From: Bacillota bacterium
GTDB taxonomy: Bacteria > Bacillota > Bacilli > Alicyclobacillales > Alicyclobacillaceae
Direction: 5' to 3'
DNA: 6,969 bases
Assembly (NCBI GenBank): GCA_021816665.1
Contig: JAKAXI010000096.1
Span: 1-6,969 of the forward strand
In this document: in pieces, positions 5,258 through 6,969 of the stretch
Numbering within the stretch: position 1 is the stretch's first letter
How the letters are laid out: every line of letters starts with the position of its first letter
Made by a program: the position numbers and the translations under genes
Notes under the pieces: generated by a model
Seen by the model: only the letters and a program-made list of their open reading frames with translations
Databases searched by the model: none
Told to the model about the DNA's origin: nothing

Positions 5258-6307
5258 GTGACAAACAAGATAGATTTGCGGAGCGATACGGTCACAAAAC
5301 CGACCGAAGAAATGCGTAAGGCCATGTACGGGGCCGAAGTCGGGGACGATGTATACGGGGAAGACCCGACTGTTTTGCGCCTGGAAGAACTGGCCGCAAC
5401 CACACTTGGCAAGGAAGCCGCGTTGTTTGTAACGAGCGGTACGCAAGGAAACCAAGTGGGTATCGCAACGCATGTGAGTACGGGCGAAGAAGTGATTACG
5501 GAAGCCCAGGCACACATCTTTTACTACGAAGCAGCAGCCATCTCGGTGTTTAACGGAGCTCAGGTCCGTCAGATTCCAACCGACAACGGGATCATGACAC
5601 CAGAACAGATTCGCCGCGCCATTCGTCCGAAAGACGTACACCAACCGCGAACGGCCCTTGTCGCAGTAGAAAACACCCACAACCGCGCAGGTGGAACGGT
5701 TTGGCCGCTCGCAGCGCTTGAAGGTGTGCGAGCGGTTGCAGATAATGCAGGTATCCCACTTCACATGGATGGAGCCCGGGTATTCAACGCTGCAGTGGCG
5801 CTCGGGGTTCCGGTGCGTGAAGTTGTAAAGCACGTTGACACCGTCTCCGTCTGCCTGTCAAAAGGCCTTTGTGCACCTGTTGGCAGCGTGCTTGCGGGGC
5901 CGCGAGATTTCATTGAACGTGCTCGCCAGTGGCGTAAGCGTATGGGCGGCGGCATGCGCCAGGCAGGCGTCATTGCAGCACCCGGTATCATTGCCTTGAC
6001 AAAGATGGTGGAACGGTTGGCGGAAGATCACGAAAACGCGCGACTCCTCGCCGAGAAACTTGCTCAGATGGACGGCGTGGATGTGAATCTCGACAAAGTA
6101 GAGACCAATATCGTGATTGCCGATATTGCCAACACCGGGCTCTCCGTATCGGACTTTCTCGGCCGTCTTGCAGAACGAAACGTGCTTGCCACCTCATTTG
6201 GCGAGACGCTGGTTCGGTTTGTCACGCACCACGACGTCAGCCGTCAAGACGTGGAGACGGCAGTCGACGCGGTACATCATGTGGTCAGCGGAGCGAGGGT
6301 TCACTAA
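5258..6307 (+). CDS. ltaE: L-threonine (allo-threonine) aldolase, PLP-dependent
   Basis: Cytosolic fold-type I PLP enzyme that splits L-threonine or L-allo-threonine into glycine and acetaldehyde; 349 residues, near the usual 340-350. I chose GTG 5258 because GGGAG (5245-5249) lies 8 bases upstream and the product begins MTNKIDLRSDTVTKPT, the family's typical start. TTG 5240 and GTG 5249 are in-frame alternatives. Landmarks: EVGDDVYGEDPTV (27-39), the phosphate-binding SGTQGN (60-65), His86 in the position of the His that stacks on the cofactor, Asp171 in HMDGARVFNAA, and the Schiff-base Lys202 in SVCLSKGLCAPVGS. Stereospecificity cannot be read from sequence. Its TAA (6305-6307) shares a base with the rarA ATG, so the two are probably translationally coupled. 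In B. subtilis this place between the 6S gene and rarA is held by yrvM (tcdA). Confidence 0.95.
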   Translation: MTNKIDLRSDTVTKPTEEMRKAMYGAEVGDDVYGEDPTVLRLEELAATTLGKEAALFVTSGTQGNQVGIATHVSTGEEVITEAQAHIFYYEAAAISVFNGAQVRQIPTDNGIMTPEQIRRAIRPKDVHQPRTALVAVENTHNRAGGTVWPLAALEGVRAVADNAGIPLHMDGARVFNAAVALGVPVREVVKHVDTVSVCLSKGLCAPVGSVLAGPRDFIERARQWRKRMGGGMRQAGVIAAPGIIALTKMVERLAEDHENARLLAEKLAQMDGVDVNLDKVETNIVIADIANTGLSVSDFLGRLAERNVLATSFGETLVRFVTHHDVSRQDVETAVDAVHHVVSGARVH

Positions 6308-6969
6308 TGGACCTGTTTGAACTAGCGGATGAGCGGGATCAGACGGACGCTGCGCCGTTGGCGTTTCGAATGCGTCCCCGTTCTCTGGATGAATTTGTGG
6401 GCCAGGAGGATATCGCCGGGCCCGGCACACTCTTGCACCGAGCGATTGAAGCAGATAGACTCTCCTCGGTCATTTTCTACGGACCGCCTGGTACCGGTAA
6501 AACCACGCTGGCTCAGGTCATTGCACAATCGACGAAAGCCCGCTTTATGACCTTAAATGCGGTGTCAGCAGGCGTGGCAGACATCCGTGAAGTCGTCCGG
6601 ACGGCACAGGACGAGCGGGCGATGTACAAGCGCAAGACGGTGCTTTTTATCGACGAAATCCACCGTTTCAACAAGGCTCAACAGGATGCGCTCTTGCCCT
6701 ACGTGGAGCAGGGGCTCATCACGTTGATTGGCGCGACCACAGAAAACCCGTATTTTCAGGTGAACCCGGCCTTAGTATCGCGATCGCACGTGTTTCACCT
6801 GCAAGCGCTCCATCCGTCAGCCCTCGATACTTTGGTCGATAGAGCCTTGAGTGATGAGGAGCGAGGGCTCGGGTTAATGCACGCGAGGGTAACGAGTGAG
6901 GCGAAAGACGTGTTGGTCAGGGGCTGCGGCGGTGACGCACGGCGGCTTCTGAACGCGCTTGAGAGATCG
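6307..6969 (+). CDS. rarA: Replication-associated recombination protein A (RarA/MgsA), 3'-truncated by the window edge
   Basis: AAA+ ATPase related to clamp loaders and RuvB that acts at stalled replication forks; YrvN is the B. subtilis homologue. The first 221 codons are present, about half of the normal roughly 420-440. The frame from ATG 6307 is open to the last base. Landmarks: PLAFRMRPRSLDEFVGQ (17-33), the RarA N-terminal signature; Walker A GPPGTGKT (59-66); Walker B VLFIDEIH (112-119); the HRFNKAQQDALLP segment typical of this family; sensor 1 GATTEN (142-147); the arginine-finger region NPALVSRS (R159); and sensor 2 GGDARRLLNALE (R212). It overlaps ltaE by one base (TAATG) and has no clear Shine-Dalgarno of its own apart from GGAGCGAGGG at 6290-6299 inside ltaE, which would serve. 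Confidence 0.96.
   Translation, partial: MDLFELADERDQTDAAPLAFRMRPRSLDEFVGQEDIAGPGTLLHRAIEADRLSSVIFYGPPGTGKTTLAQVIAQSTKARFMTLNAVSAGVADIREVVRTAQDERAMYKRKTVLFIDEIHRFNKAQQDALLPYVEQGLITLIGATTENPYFQVNPALVSRSHVFHLQALHPSALDTLVDRALSDEERGLGLMHARVTSEAKDVLVRGCGGDARRLLNALERS

Noticed and set aside
5228..5833. 201-codon minus-strand ORF opposite ltaE
   Set aside because: Antisense to the conserved threonine aldolase N-terminal half; composition is cysteine- and histidine-rich noise.

Overview
The window is core-genome DNA from a Gram-positive Bacillota. The evidence is a T-box leader in front of a hisS-aspS operon, a 6S RNA gene directly after aspS, and a rarA (mgsA) gene nearby. B. subtilis has the same neighbourhood (hisS-aspS, the 6S-1 gene bsrA, yrvM, then yrvN/rarA). 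The moderately high G+C and the selenocysteine gene selA would fit an Alicyclobacillaceae-like or other thermophile-related Bacilli lineage. That placement is inference; no taxonomic marker is present.

Layout, all on the + strand: (1) the 3' two thirds of selA (to 992); (2) a 325-base stretch with a strong hairpin and one doubtful 56-codon ORF; (3) a near-consensus promoter (1318-1346) driving a long T-box leader (about 1353-1706) with a full stem I, stem III, antiterminator and terminator; (4) hisS (1707-2963) and aspS (2978-4765), 14 bases apart; (5) a 6S RNA gene (about 4848-5038) followed by a symmetrical terminator; (6) overlapping promoter elements, a 26-bp tandem repeat and a perfect 15-bp palindrome; (7) ltaE (5258-6307), whose stop codon overlaps the start of rarA (6307 to window end, truncated).

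The hisS-aspS unit makes histidyl- and aspartyl-tRNA synthetase under tRNA-sensing attenuation. The specifier loop contains GACAC, in which Asp (GAC) and His (CAC) codons overlap. The position of GAC in the loop and the UGGC of the antiterminator bulge both fit tRNA-Asp better than tRNA-His. The 6S RNA is a global inhibitor of housekeeping sigma-factor RNA polymerase, recognised here from its fold and short conserved blocks. ltaE and rarA look like a translationally coupled pair. The annotated genes belong to known families. The most interesting material is in the RNA: the T-box specificity and a terminator-like hairpin built into the 6S bubble strand.
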